From an uncultured Myxococcales bacterium (GTDB taxonomy: Bacteria; Myxococcota_A; UBA9042; DTJE01), in contig CAINDP010000170.1 of NCBI GenBank assembly GCA_903847405.1, positions 1 through 54,040 of the forward strand: 54,040 bases of DNA, in the 5' to 3' direction. The notes beneath the pieces were generated by a model. That model searched no databases and had not been told where the DNA came from. It saw only the letters and a program-made list of their open reading frames with translations. Below are positions 16,524-25,041 of the stretch, one piece after another; the first letter of the stretch is position 1; each line of letters begins with the position of its first letter. The translations under genes and the position numbers were made by a program.

Positions 16524-19500
16524 TCACGGGTTCGTGGGGAGCACCTCGACCACCAGCGCTTCCGAAGAAACCCAGGGGGTGGCCGCGGGAATGCCCTTCC
16601 GGCCGTATTGATAGCGAAGCCCGCCGTCCACCGAGAACCGGAAGGCGACCAGGTAGGTCCCGGTCACCGGCGGCTGGACGGTCGCCGTGAACTCGTAGAC
16701 GTCCGTGCAGGACGCGCACTGCGGGTTGTGCTGCGCAGGCTCCCAGCTCCAGCCCCAGTCGAGGTAGGGGTCGGATTGCAGGTCGTCCACCGGACCGAAG
16801 CCGATTTCCGCGACGATGGCGGCGGGATCGGCGGGAGTGGGTCCGTTCGTGAACCCGTCGGCGAACACCCGGCCCGAGATCGTGGGCGTCGGCATGCCCA
16901 GCGAGACCTGCAGCGGGTCCAGGGGGAACTGGGTGTTCGCAAGGACCGTCGGCGCCAGGTCGATCACGCGCACGGCGCCGGCCAGGTTGACGACGTTGGT
17001 CCCATCCGTGACGGTGACGTCCCGGTCCCCCACGTCGGGCTGGGCGGGCGCCGGGAACGTGATGGTGCCGCCGTCGACCAGCGTGAACGAGTCGGCTGGA
17101 ATGCCGCCCAGCGACACCCCCGTGACGATGCCGAAGCCCAGGCCCGTCAGGGTCATTTCCCAGCCGCCGGTCGCCGGCACCTGGGAAGGCGTCACCGCGA
17201 TCAGCGACAGGTTGCACCCCGGATCCGCAAGGTCCGTCAGGCCGTCGCAGTCGTTGTCGGTCCCGTCGCTGCAGGATTCCGAGCCCCCGGGGCCCTCGGC
17301 CGTCGCCGGATCCGTTTCGTGGGCACAGACGTCCAGGGTTTCGTCGCAATGATCGATGGTGCATCGGGCCGTCGGCCCGGCATCGGCACAGTCCCGGGCC
17401 ACGCCGCCACCGCAGGAACCCGCGGTGCAGACTTCGCCCACCGTGCAGAACAGGCCGTCCTCGCAGGCCCCACCCTCGACTGCCTGCGCAATGCCGCATC
17501 GGCCCCCGGGCAGAACGCACGAATTGTATTCGCACGGCCCCAGTTCGGACCGCGGGTACACGCCCTCGCAGTCCGCGTCGCTCGCGCACAGCGGGATGTC
17601 GCTGTTCGGCGCCCCCGGGGTGCCCATGTTCTTCGTCTGGCGCGGGTCGCCCTTCCAGCCCGTCGCCACGAACGCCGTGTGCCAGTCGGTGTCCAGGAGG
17701 CCCGAACCGGGCACGACGTTGCGTTCCATCGACTGGACCGGCTTTCCGTTCGTGTCGTCACCATGCACGCCGATCTTGCCCGTGAACTTCGCCTCGTCCA
17801 CGACCGTGCCGTCCGGACCCTTCAACTGGTAGGTCAACGTCGGGGTGTTCGTCAGGCGCAGGTTCTTCTGGGAGGAACTGGCCGCCTGGATCGCGACGTC
17901 CGGGACCACCGCCAACTGGGACTTCGACATCTCGAATTGCGAAACCAGGAAGGTGCCGTAGGGCTCCAGGACGATGTTGGTCACCACCTGCCCCACCTGG
18001 TCCAGGATGATTTCGCCGGGAGGCAGGCCCGGCAGGTACTTCGCGTTGGTGACCTTCCAGCCCGACAGCACGTAGGGCGCCCGGGTCGTGTTCCGCAACT
18101 CGATCCATTCGTCGAAGTCTTCCTGGTACGAGCCCATCCAAAGCAGTTCGTTGATCACGATCGCCCCGGCCTTCGGAACCCCTTGCACCGTCAGTTTGAG
18201 GGCCTGGGCCACGCTGTACCCGTTCGCGGTGCCGTCGACGTCGGCGTAGACCCACGTCGCGCCGCCGTCCAGGGAGAACCGTGCCGCGACGTCGAGGTAG
18301 CCGCCAACCGACACCGTGAAGGAACCGGAGAACAGCATCGAACCGGTGCCGGTCGACGCCCCGACGACGTCCACGAACCGCCACGACGGATCCGACCAGG
18401 GGTTCGTGTTGCGCAGGCCGTACCCGAACTGCCCCAAGATGGCGGACGTGGCGGGCGGGTCGGCGTCCGTCACGCCGGGCACGGTGATTTCCGCCTGGTA
18501 CGTCGGCGACGCCACGTTTTCCAGAATCGTCGCCTCGCCCAGGGGCCCCACGAGGTGGGCCGTCACGTTCGGGTTCTCGCTGCGGGCCACGTACCGGAAC
18601 GCCAGCGGGAGGCTGGACGAAACCGTGCCGGCCTGGACCCGGAAGCCCACGAAGCCCAGGGCATGGGCCGGCATCGTGACCGCGATGGTCGCCGGGGACG
18701 TCAGCACGAAGGCCGTGTCCACCTCGTCGACGAACACCTGCGTCGCCTGGTCCAGGTACGGCCCCGAAAGCGTGACCACGGTCCCCCCGGTCACCGGGCC
18801 GTCGGTCGGGTCCGCCGTGTTCAGACCGAAGCGGCACTGCGGATCCACGCCGTCCGTCAGCCCGTCGCAGTCGTTGTCGATGCCGTCCGAGCAGTTCGGC
18901 GCGCCCCGCGGGCCTTCGAAATTGTCCGTGCGCGGCGTGTACACGCAGGCGCGCAACACGTCGCTGCACTGGTCGTCCGTGCACCGGCTGCCGTCGTTGC
19001 AGACCGGGGGCGTTCCGACGACGCACCCCTGCGCCTGGGTCCGGTCGCAGGTTTCGGTGCCGTTGCAGAACAGGCCGTCGTCACAGACCCGCGGGCTGCC
19101 CGAACGACAGATGCTTCCCGCGCACGCGTCGTCCACCGTGCAGGGGTTGCCGTCGTCGCAGGGGTCCGTGTTCGGCACGCGGACGCAGCCGTTCAAGGGA
19201 TCGCACGAGGCGGTTTCACACGGGTTGCCGAGGCTGCACTCCCTGTCCAGGGTGCTGGTGCAGACGCCGTCCAGGCAGGCGGCCGTCACCACGCACTTGT
19301 CGACGAAGTTGTTGACCTTGACCACGCACGCCTCGCCGGTGTGGACGGGCTGGGGCGCGCAGGTGCCGGTGGCAGGCGCGCACTGGCTGGCCATGCAGTC
19401 GGTGTCCTGGGTGGTTCCGCACTTCACGATCGTCGATTCCAGCACCTTGCAGGTGTAGGGGAACTGCAGCCGGTCGCAGGCCAGCGTCCCGTTGCACAGA

Positions 19501-19985
19501 TTGCCGTCCTCCAGGGACGCGCAGTCCGCGTCGATCGAGCATTCGCAGATGGATGCACCGCCGACGCACGCGCCGCCGGCGCACTTGTCGCCCTTGGTGC
19601 AGACGTCGCCGTCCTCGCACGTCGTGTCCGCGGGCGCATCGACCACTTCGCAGGTGCCGCCGTCCAGGGCCAGGTTGCAGGTGCACTTCCGGCAGGGGTC
19701 CAGGTCCGTACAGATCTCGGCGCAATCGACGTCGACGGTGTCGGACGTGCACTGCGCCGTCGAAATCTCCTCCTTCGGAACGTCCAGGATCTCGGGTGCG
19801 TCCAGAAGGACGTCGGGCGTGTCCAGGACATCAGGCGTCACGTCGGGGATTGCGTCGGCCGCGTCCGTGACGTCGGGAACGTCCTTCAACCCGTCGTCCG
19901 TGCCGCTGCCGCCGCCTCCGCAGGCCAGCGCCCACACGGTCGCAAGGGCAACGGTCGTCCGGTTCAGTCGTGGATTCACGCGCAT
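16524..19985 (-). CDS. Giant Cys-rich lipoprotein with IPT/TIG and lamin-tail domains
   Basis: 1153 residues from ATG 19985 (GGAGG five bases upstream). Lipobox ALAC (Cys22), then a repetitive Asp/Val/Pro linker (DVPDVTDAADAIPDV...). Residues about 75-360 are dense with Cys in C-x-D-G/C-x-x-G spacing, ending in CSDGIDNDCDGLTDGVDPQC; a second DNDCDG motif occurs near 950. This MopE-type motif is common in myxobacterial surface proteins. An IPT/TIG-like domain follows (GPVTGGTVVTLSGP), then a lamin-tail-like domain (IVINELLWMGS...EWIELRNTT), a further Cys block and a second TIG (PSQVPATGGWEMTLTGLGF). Probably a surface-exposed binding protein; no enzyme motif is seen. Confidence 0.88.
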   Translation of the reverse strand: MRVNPRLNRTTVALATVWALACGGGGSGTDDGLKDVPDVTDAADAIPDVTPDVLDTPDVLLDAPEILDVPKEEISTAQCTSDTVDVDCAEICTDLDPCRKCTCNLALDGGTCEVVDAPADTTCEDGDVCTKGDKCAGGACVGGASICECSIDADCASLEDGNLCNGTLACDRLQFPYTCKVLESTIVKCGTTQDTDCMASQCAPATGTCAPQPVHTGEACVVKVNNFVDKCVVTAACLDGVCTSTLDRECSLGNPCETASCDPLNGCVRVPNTDPCDDGNPCTVDDACAGSICRSGSPRVCDDGLFCNGTETCDRTQAQGCVVGTPPVCNDGSRCTDDQCSDVLRACVYTPRTDNFEGPRGAPNCSDGIDNDCDGLTDGVDPQCRFGLNTADPTDGPVTGGTVVTLSGPYLDQATQVFVDEVDTAFVLTSPATIAVTMPAHALGFVGFRVQAGTVSSSLPLAFRYVARSENPNVTAHLVGPLGEATILENVASPTYQAEITVPGVTDADPPATSAILGQFGYGLRNTNPWSDPSWRFVDVVGASTGTGSMLFSGSFTVSVGGYLDVAARFSLDGGATWVYADVDGTANGYSVAQALKLTVQGVPKAGAIVINELLWMGSYQEDFDEWIELRNTTRAPYVLSGWKVTNAKYLPGLPPGEIILDQVGQVVTNIVLEPYGTFLVSQFEMSKSQLAVVPDVAIQAASSSQKNLRLTNTPTLTYQLKGPDGTVVDEAKFTGKIGVHGDDTNGKPVQSMERNVVPGSGLLDTDWHTAFVATGWKGDPRQTKNMGTPGAPNSDIPLCASDADCEGVYPRSELGPCEYNSCVLPGGRCGIAQAVEGGACEDGLFCTVGEVCTAGSCGGGVARDCADAGPTARCTIDHCDETLDVCAHETDPATAEGPGGSESCSDGTDNDCDGLTDLADPGCNLSLIAVTPSQVPATGGWEMTLTGLGFGIVTGVSLGGIPADSFTLVDGGTITFPAPAQPDVGDRDVTVTDGTNVVNLAGAVRVIDLAPTVLANTQFPLDPLQVSLGMPTPTISGRVFADGFTNGPTPADPAAIVAEIGFGPVDDLQSDPYLDWGWSWEPAQHNPQCASCTDVYEFTATVQPPVTGTYLVAFRFSVDGGLRYQYGRKGIPAATPWVSSEALVVEVLPTNP

Positions 19986-20090
19986 CGAGGCCTCCGAGTG
20001 CTGGAACGCCGGCAGAATACCTTTTTCGCGCCGGGATTGGCAAGGAAGGGCAGGTGCGGGAAGCCCGCAGCCGGCCAGCGCCGGAAGGCT

Positions 20091-20867
20091 CTAGCGATAC
20101 AGCAGGAGCGTCAGGAAGTAGTCCACGACCAGGATGAGGATGGACGACAGCACGACGCTCTGGGTGGTGGCCAGGCCCACGCCCCGGGCGCCTCCGGACG
20201 CATTCAACCCCTTGTGGCATCCCACCAGCGTCAGGATCAATCCGAAGACCGAGGCCTTGATCAGGCCCGAGATCACGTCCCACGAATCGGCGTACATCCG
20301 GATCTTGTCCAGGAACATGCCGCCGTCCACGCCCATCAGGTTCACGCTGACGTAGTAGGCGCCGCCGATGCCCACCAGGTCGCAGAACCCCGTCAGGACC
20401 GGCAGCATGATGATCCCTGCGACCACGCGCGGCGTGACCAGGTACTGGACCGGGTTCACGGCCATCGTGTACAGCGCGTCCACCTGCTCGGTGACGCGCA
20501 TCGTGCCCAGTTCCGTCGCGATGGCCGAGCCCACCCGGGCCGTGACCATCAGCGACGTCAGGACCGGCGCCAGTTCGCGCATCAGGGCCAGGGACACGAC
20601 GGAACCGACCAGGGTTTCGGCGTTGAACAAGCGGAAGGTGTTGATCGTCTGGACGGCAAAGACCATGCCGGTGAACAATCCGGTCAGGATCACGATGAAC
20701 AGCGACCCGGCGCCCGTGAACTCCATCGCCTGGAAGAACAGGCGCCAGCGAAACGGGGGGCGGAACAGCCACAGCAGCGCCTCCCACAGGAGGATGAGGG
20801 CCGAGCCGAACCCTTCGAGGAGGCCCAGGATCCGTCCGAGGGCGAGCGTGGCGAGCCGTCGCATCAT
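20091..20867 (-). CDS. mlaE: MlaE-type ABC transporter permease
   Basis: 258 residues from ATG 20867, with about five membrane segments. The family signature is clear: MRELAPVLTSLMVTARVGSA, then ATELGTMRVTEQVDAL and NPVQYLVTPRVVA. MlaE permeases move phospholipids between the membranes with an MlaF ATPase and an MCE-domain MlaD; neither lies next to it, so the partners are elsewhere. The start is uncertain: GTG 20885 has a GAGG upstream, while ATG 20867 lies only eight bases past a possible -10 box (TACAAT, 20881-20876), which would give an almost leaderless message. Confidence 0.92.
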   Translation of the reverse strand: MMRRLATLALGRILGLLEGFGSALILLWEALLWLFRPPFRWRLFFQAMEFTGAGSLFIVILTGLFTGMVFAVQTINTFRLFNAETLVGSVVSLALMRELAPVLTSLMVTARVGSAIATELGTMRVTEQVDALYTMAVNPVQYLVTPRVVAGIIMLPVLTGFCDLVGIGGAYYVSVNLMGVDGGMFLDKIRMYADSWDVISGLIKASVFGLILTLVGCHKGLNASGGARGVGLATTQSVVLSSILILVVDYFLTLLLYR

Positions 20868-20900
20868 GGCGCGGGATTGTAGCACGTGAAGCCGCCTCGG

Positions 20901-20951
20901 AAGGATGTCACATCAACGACTGTTGACGCATCCTTCGGCTTCGGTTAAATT
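20901..20951 (+). promoter_or_regulatory. rpmB promoter with overlapping dyad
   Basis: -35 TTGACG (20923-20928), a 17-base spacer and -10 TAAATT (20946-20951). AAGGATG (20901-20907) pairs with CATCCTT (20929-20935), and inside these arms CAAC-GACT-GTTG (20913-20924) forms a second dyad covering the start of the -35. This could be an operator for the divergent mlaE/rpmB region. Confidence 0.6.
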
Positions 20952-20980
20952 ACGCCGCCCTTGTTCTGGGAGGATGACCC

Positions 20981-21220
20981 ATGGCGAAGTGCGTACTGAC
21001 CGGCAAGCGCCGGATCCCCGCGATGAACGTGTCGCATGCGAACAATCGCACCAAGCGCTGGCAGCACCCCAACGTGCAGTCCAAGCGGATCTGGGTCGAG
21101 GAGCTCGGGCGTTTTGTCCGCCTCTCGCTTTCGACACGGGCCATCCGTACGATTACGAAGGTTGGATTGGTCGCCTACGCCCGGAAGCGTGGCCTCGATC
21201 TCGCCGCGATCGTGGACTAG
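20981..21220 (+). CDS. rpmB: Ribosomal protein bL28
   Basis: 79 residues from ATG 20981 (GGAGG seven bases upstream). The sequence KCVLTGKRRIPAMNVSHANNRTKRWQHPN, continuing to RLSTRAIRTITKVG in consensus form, is diagnostic of bL28 of the large ribosomal subunit. It has a single cysteine, so it is the zinc-free form. It is not accompanied by rpmG. Confidence 0.97.
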   Translation: MAKCVLTGKRRIPAMNVSHANNRTKRWQHPNVQSKRIWVEELGRFVRLSLSTRAIRTITKVGLVAYARKRGLDLAAIVD

Positions 21221-21246
21221 GCCGCGCTCGGGACGGCACGTGACTC

Positions 21247-21271
21247 CCGCGGACGGCACGCCGTACCGCGG
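21247..21271 (+). other. GC-rich hairpin after rpmB
   Basis: CCGCGG-ACGGC-AC-GCCGT-A-CCGCGG can fold into an 11-pair stem with one bulge. No T-run follows, so it is at best a weak terminator or an RNA-processing or attenuation hairpin between rpmB and dusB. Confidence 0.45.
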
Positions 21272-21321
21272 ATCGGGCCGCCCACTCGCCAGCGTGCGGG
21301 TGCCGGCCGGAAAGGAGCCCT

Positions 21322-22413
21322 ACGTCCTCCCCTTCGTCCCTTCGAACGCGCCCCGAGGCGCCTTCGCCGCCGCGTGCGTCCGGCCTGGATATCCGCGCCC
21401 TGCTTGCCCGCAACCCCTTTGTCGCCGCGCCGCTTGACGGCTACTCCGACTATCCGTGGCGGACCATGTGTCGCGAGAGCGGCGCCGGGCTGTGCTTTTC
21501 CGAAATGATCCCGGCCATCGCCCTGACCTTCGGCGCGACCGACGCGCGGCGCCGGGTGAAGTGCCGCTCCGACGACCACCCCATCGCGGTGCAGATCGAG
21601 GGCAGCAAGCCCGAGATCATGGCCCAGGGCGCGGCCATGGCCGAGGACGCCGGCGCGGATTTCATCGACGTGAACGCCGGGTGCCCCTCGCGACGGGTGA
21701 CCAACGGCGGCGCGGGCTCGGCCCTCCTGTCGGACCTCACGCTGCTGGAACGCATCCTGAAAGAGGTCAAGGCGGCCGTTTCGTGCCCCGTGACCCTCAA
21801 GGTGCGCTCGGGCCCCACGACCGGCCACATCGTGCTGGAGGAGGTCGCCCAGATCGCGGCAGATTGCGGCATCGCCGCGCTGACGCTGCACCCGCGGACC
21901 CGGACCCAGGGGTTCAAGGGCTCCTCCGACTGGAACCACATCACCCGACTGAAGTCCCTGGTGAACATCCCGGTCATCGGCAACGGCGACGTCCTGACGC
22001 CGGCCGACGGGATGCGGATGATGAAGGCCACCGGGTGCGACGGCGTCATGGTGGGCCGCGGGGCCATGGGAAACCCCTGGATCTTCGCCGGCCTGCTGGC
22101 GGCGTGGAAGGACCAGCCCGTCCTGCCCCGCCCGGTCGGGCAGATCTGGCTGCGCACGGTCATGCGCCACTACGACCTCCTGGCCGAGGACATGGGCGGC
22201 GAGGATCGCATCGCCGCGAAGATGTTCCGCAAGCACCTCGCGCGCTACGCCCGGGGCATGCGCGGCGCCGTCAACCTGCGCCGAAGCCTGGCCGAGGTCG
22301 GGTCCCGGGGCACCTTGATGGCCGCGATGCGCCAGGTCCTCGAGGACGAGGAGAAACTGCCTCCCCTCGAAGGCCCCCAGCCCGACGACGACCTGCCGAC
22401 GGAGGAACTGTGA
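21322..22413 (+). CDS. dusB: tRNA-dihydrouridine synthase, DusB type
   Basis: The frame is open from 21244 to 22413. FMN-binding TIM-barrel features: first strand FVAAPLDGYSD, catalytic Cys in VNAGCPSRRVTNGGAGSALL, TLHPRTRTQGFKG, IPVIGNGDV and MVGRGAMGNPWIF. DusB reduces uridines in the tRNA D loop. The start is a puzzle: the first ATG (21466) lies inside the barrel, after the first strand, and no ATG, GTG or TTG exists upstream in frame. An AAAGGAG site (21311-21317) is followed four bases later by ACG (21322), used here as the nominal start; CTG 21385 is another option. A sequencing error is also possible. The end overlaps thiE. Confidence 0.85.
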   Translation, partial: TSSPSSLRTRPEAPSPPRASGLDIRALLARNPFVAAPLDGYSDYPWRTMCRESGAGLCFSEMIPAIALTFGATDARRRVKCRSDDHPIAVQIEGSKPEIMAQGAAMAEDAGADFIDVNAGCPSRRVTNGGAGSALLSDLTLLERILKEVKAAVSCPVTLKVRSGPTTGHIVLEEVAQIAADCGIAALTLHPRTRTQGFKGSSDWNHITRLKSLVNIPVIGNGDVLTPADGMRMMKATGCDGVMVGRGAMGNPWIFAGLLAAWKDQPVLPRPVGQIWLRTVMRHYDLLAEDMGGEDRIAAKMFRKHLARYARGMRGAVNLRRSLAEVGSRGTLMAAMRQVLEDEEKLPPLEGPQPDDDLPTEEL

Positions 22414-23075
22414 CGCAGCTCCCCTCCCCTCTCGGCATCTACGGAATCCTGGACACCGGCACCCTGGCGCCGGATCGCCTCCCGGCGGCGGCGGCAGCCA
22501 TGGCGGCCGCGGGTGTGAAGGTCTTCCAGGTCCGGGGCAAGGACCTCCCGGGCGGGGCCTTGGCGCACCTGGTTCGCGCCGTCCAGGCCGTCCTTCCGAC
22601 CGACACGGTGCTGCTGGTGAACGATCGCGCGGACGTGGCCCGGGTGACCGGCGCTGACGGCGTCCACGTGGGCGACGAGGACCTGGCGGTGGCGGACGCG
22701 CGACGGATCCTGGAGGACGGCGGCCGCGGGCCCCGGGTGACGGGCTTTTCGACGCACTCCCCGGAACAGGCGGCCCGGGCGGCAGGCGATGGGCCGGACT
22801 ACATCGGCGTGGGCCCGATCTTCGCCTCGCGGACCAAGGTCACCGGTCGCGCGGCCCTGGGCCTCGACGGCCTGCGGGCAGCCTGCGCGGCCACCCGCCT
22901 TCCGGTCGTGGCCATCGGCGGAATCACGCTGGCGGACGTGGCCGCGGTGCGGGCCGCCGGCGCCTCCGGGATCGCCCTCATCGCGGACCTCCTGGTCGAT
23001 GGCGAAGTCGAGGCCCGGGCACGGCAGGCCGTCCGGTCGTTCGCCAACACCCCGCCCGCCGGACAGGGAGGCTGA
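22410..23075 (+). CDS. thiE: Thiamine-phosphate synthase
   Basis: 221 residues from GTG 22410, overlapping the dusB stop (GTGA) with GGAGG four bases upstream. Motifs of the ThiE TIM barrel: FQVRGKD, LVNDRADVARVTGADGVHVGDEDL, phosphate-binding YIGVGPIFASRTK and VVAIGGITLADV. It joins the pyrimidine and thiazole phosphates to make thiamine phosphate. The closely related regulator TenI lacks some of these residues; the full set here favours the enzyme. No thiamine riboswitch is seen, as expected for an internal operon gene. Confidence 0.92.
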   Translation: MTQLPSPLGIYGILDTGTLAPDRLPAAAAAMAAAGVKVFQVRGKDLPGGALAHLVRAVQAVLPTDTVLLVNDRADVARVTGADGVHVGDEDLAVADARRILEDGGRGPRVTGFSTHSPEQAARAAGDGPDYIGVGPIFASRTKVTGRAALGLDGLRAACAATRLPVVAIGGITLADVAAVRAAGASGIALIADLLVDGEVEARARQAVRSFANTPPAGQGG

Positions 23076-23076
23076 C

Positions 23077-23967
23077 GTGGACGAGGTCCTCACCGTCCGC
23101 AGCTTCCTGGACCTGACGGTCAAGTGGCTGGCCCAGAAGGGGTGCGAGTCCCCCCGCCTGGACGCCGAACTGCTGGCCGCCGAGGCCCTGGGCATCCGCC
23201 GGCTGGACCTCTACCTGTCCCCGGAACGGCCCCTGACGCCGACCGAACGGGACCGCCTGCGGGACCTGGTGCGACGCCGCGCGAAGGGCGAGCCCGTGGC
23301 CTACCTGCGCGGTCGCCGCGAGTTCCACGGGATCGATTTCATCGTGACCCCCGCAGTCCTGGTCCCGCGGCCGGAAACGGAAACGATCGTGGACGCGGCC
23401 CTGGAATGGCTGGCCGCAGCGTCCCTGGACGCGCCGCAGGTCGTGGACGTCGGCACCGGCAGCGGCGCGATCGCCTGCGCCATCGCGACGGCCTGTCCCG
23501 CGGCCCGGGTCCTGGCCCTGGACCTGTCGGACGCCGCCCTGGAGGTCGCCGCGCGGAACGTGGCCGCCCTGGGCCTGGGGGACCGCGTGCGGCTGGACCG
23601 TTCGGACCTCCTGGCCGTCCTGCCGACCGACGCCGCCGTGGACATCGTGGTGTCCAATCCGCCTTACGTGGCCGAGGACGAGCGTCCCCTGCTGGACGTG
23701 TCGGCCCGGGACTTCGAGCCCGCCCTGGCACTGTTTTCGGGTCCCGAGGGCACGACCCTCACGGCACGCCTCGCCGACGAGGCCTGGACCCGCCTGCGGC
23801 CGGGGGGCGTCCTGATCGTGGAAACGGGCTCGCCCGCCCAGACCTCCCGCGTCGAAGCCCTCCTGAAGGCGCGCTTCGGCGCCCTTGCAGTCGATCCCCT
23901 CCCTGACATCGGTCGAACGGTGCGGGGCTTCCTGGCCAGGAAATCCCTTGAAGGAGTCGGTCCATGA
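23077..23967 (+). CDS. prmC: Release factor glutamine methyltransferase
   Basis: 296 residues from GTG 23077, with GGGAGG five bases upstream. An N-terminal helical domain includes PRLDAELL and GEPVAYLRGRREFHG; the SAM-binding site is DVGTGSG (124-130); the catalytic NPPY motif is at 194-197, followed by PLLDVSARDFEPALALFSG. PrmC methylates the GGQ glutamine of peptide release factors RF1 and RF2. One base separates it from thiE, and its stop overlaps era (ATGA). Confidence 0.95.
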   Translation: MDEVLTVRSFLDLTVKWLAQKGCESPRLDAELLAAEALGIRRLDLYLSPERPLTPTERDRLRDLVRRRAKGEPVAYLRGRREFHGIDFIVTPAVLVPRPETETIVDAALEWLAAASLDAPQVVDVGTGSGAIACAIATACPAARVLALDLSDAALEVAARNVAALGLGDRVRLDRSDLLAVLPTDAAVDIVVSNPPYVAEDERPLLDVSARDFEPALALFSGPEGTTLTARLADEAWTRLRPGGVLIVETGSPAQTSRVEALLKARFGALAVDPLPDIGRTVRGFLARKSLEGVGP

Positions 23968-24968
23968 GCGAAGAACCCGCTGATCCCGTAGAAGCCGCCG
24001 ATCCCGAAGAAACCGCGGAATTCGTAGAAACCGCGGAACCCTTGGAAGCCGCGGAACCCTCAGAAATCGCAGATTTCGCCGGGCATCGGTGCGGCGTCGT
24101 CGCGATCGCCGGGCGGCCCAACGTGGGCAAGTCCACGCTGCTGAACAAGATGCTGGGCGCCAAGATCGCCATCGTCACGCCCAAGCCGCAGACGACGCGG
24201 GACCGCATCCTGGGCATCCTGACGCGCCCGGAGGCGCAGTTCCTGTTCCAGGACACCCCCGGCATCCACCAGCCGCCCAAGCCCCTGAACCGCCGCATGA
24301 TGGCGGAAGCAGATGCGGCCCTGGCGGACGCGGATGTGGTCCTGGTGATCACCGACGCCTCCAAGGCGGCCTACTGCCTGAAGGAGGACGGGCTGGTCCT
24401 GGAGCGCGTCCGCGCGGCCGGCAAGCCCACCGTCCTGGCGATCAACAAGATCGACCTCCTGGACAAGCCGGCCCTGTTGCCCCTGATGCTGGCCTACGGG
24501 TCCGCCGGGTTCAACACCATCGTCCCGATCAGCGCGGTGACCGGCGACGGCCTGGAAGAAATGATCGCCGAGGTGATCAAGCACCTGCCCGAGGGCCCGT
24601 CGCTGTATCCCGAGGATGAACTGTCGGATCGCTCCCTGCGCTTTCTGGCCACGGAAATCGTGCGGGAAAAGTTGACCCTGAACACCCGCAAGGAAATCCC
24701 CTACTCCACCGCGGTGACCATCGACACCTTCACCGAGCCCGAACTGCCGCTGGCCGTGCTGATCGAGATGACCATCCACGTGGAACGCTCGTCCCAGAAG
24801 GCCATCGTCATCGGGAAGGGCGGATCGATGCTCAAGAGGATCGGCACCGAGGCCCGCATCGACCTCGAGAACCTGATGGAGCGCAAGGTGATGCTGAAGC
24901 TGTTCGTCCGCGTGGACGAGGAGTGGGCGTCGTCGGACGCGGCTCTACGGCGGCTCCTGGACGAGTGA
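23964..24968 (+). CDS. era: GTPase Era
   Basis: 334 residues. G1 GRPNVGKST (50-58), the switch-region KPQTTRDRI, G3 DTPGIH, G4 NKID, G5 SA, then a C-terminal KH domain (AIVIGKGGSMLKRIGTEAR). Era binds the 16S rRNA 3' end and assists 30S assembly. It differs from standard Era (about 300 residues) by an extra acidic N-terminal tail of some 40 residues built from near-repeats of ETAEPx, encoded by 18-base tandem repeats. Start ATG 23964 overlaps the prmC stop. Confidence 0.95.
   Translation: MSEEPADPVEAADPEETAEFVETAEPLEAAEPSEIADFAGHRCGVVAIAGRPNVGKSTLLNKMLGAKIAIVTPKPQTTRDRILGILTRPEAQFLFQDTPGIHQPPKPLNRRMMAEADAALADADVVLVITDASKAAYCLKEDGLVLERVRAAGKPTVLAINKIDLLDKPALLPLMLAYGSAGFNTIVPISAVTGDGLEEMIAEVIKHLPEGPSLYPEDELSDRSLRFLATEIVREKLTLNTRKEIPYSTAVTIDTFTEPELPLAVLIEMTIHVERSSQKAIVIGKGGSMLKRIGTEARIDLENLMERKVMLKLFVRVDEEWASSDAALRRLLDE
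24009..24062 (+). repeat. 18-base tandem repeat in the 5' end of era
   Basis: Three units (24009, 24027, 24045) of the pattern GAARCCGCGGAAYYCNNN, with a decayed fourth unit from 24063. They encode ETAEFV, ETAEPL and EAAEPS. Being multiples of three, changes in copy number would keep the frame. Confidence 0.75.
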
Positions 24969-25041
24969 CGGGGAGGGCATTTCCCCCGGCAGATACGGCG
25001 CGTTCTGCTACAATACGCGCCAAACCGCGACGAGGAACCTG

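Noticed and set aside
15288-20882. A very long plus-strand open frame (1864 codons), and similar ones at 47958-52082 and 34805-37537
   Set aside because: They are mirror frames of the minus-strand transpeptidase, lipoprotein, MlaE and TPR genes, whose motifs, signals and promoters are clear. High GC lowers stop density on the opposite strand.
22300-22450. A thiamine riboswitch ahead of thiE
   Set aside because: thiE overlaps dusB, leaving no leader, and no TPP-riboswitch core sequence was seen.
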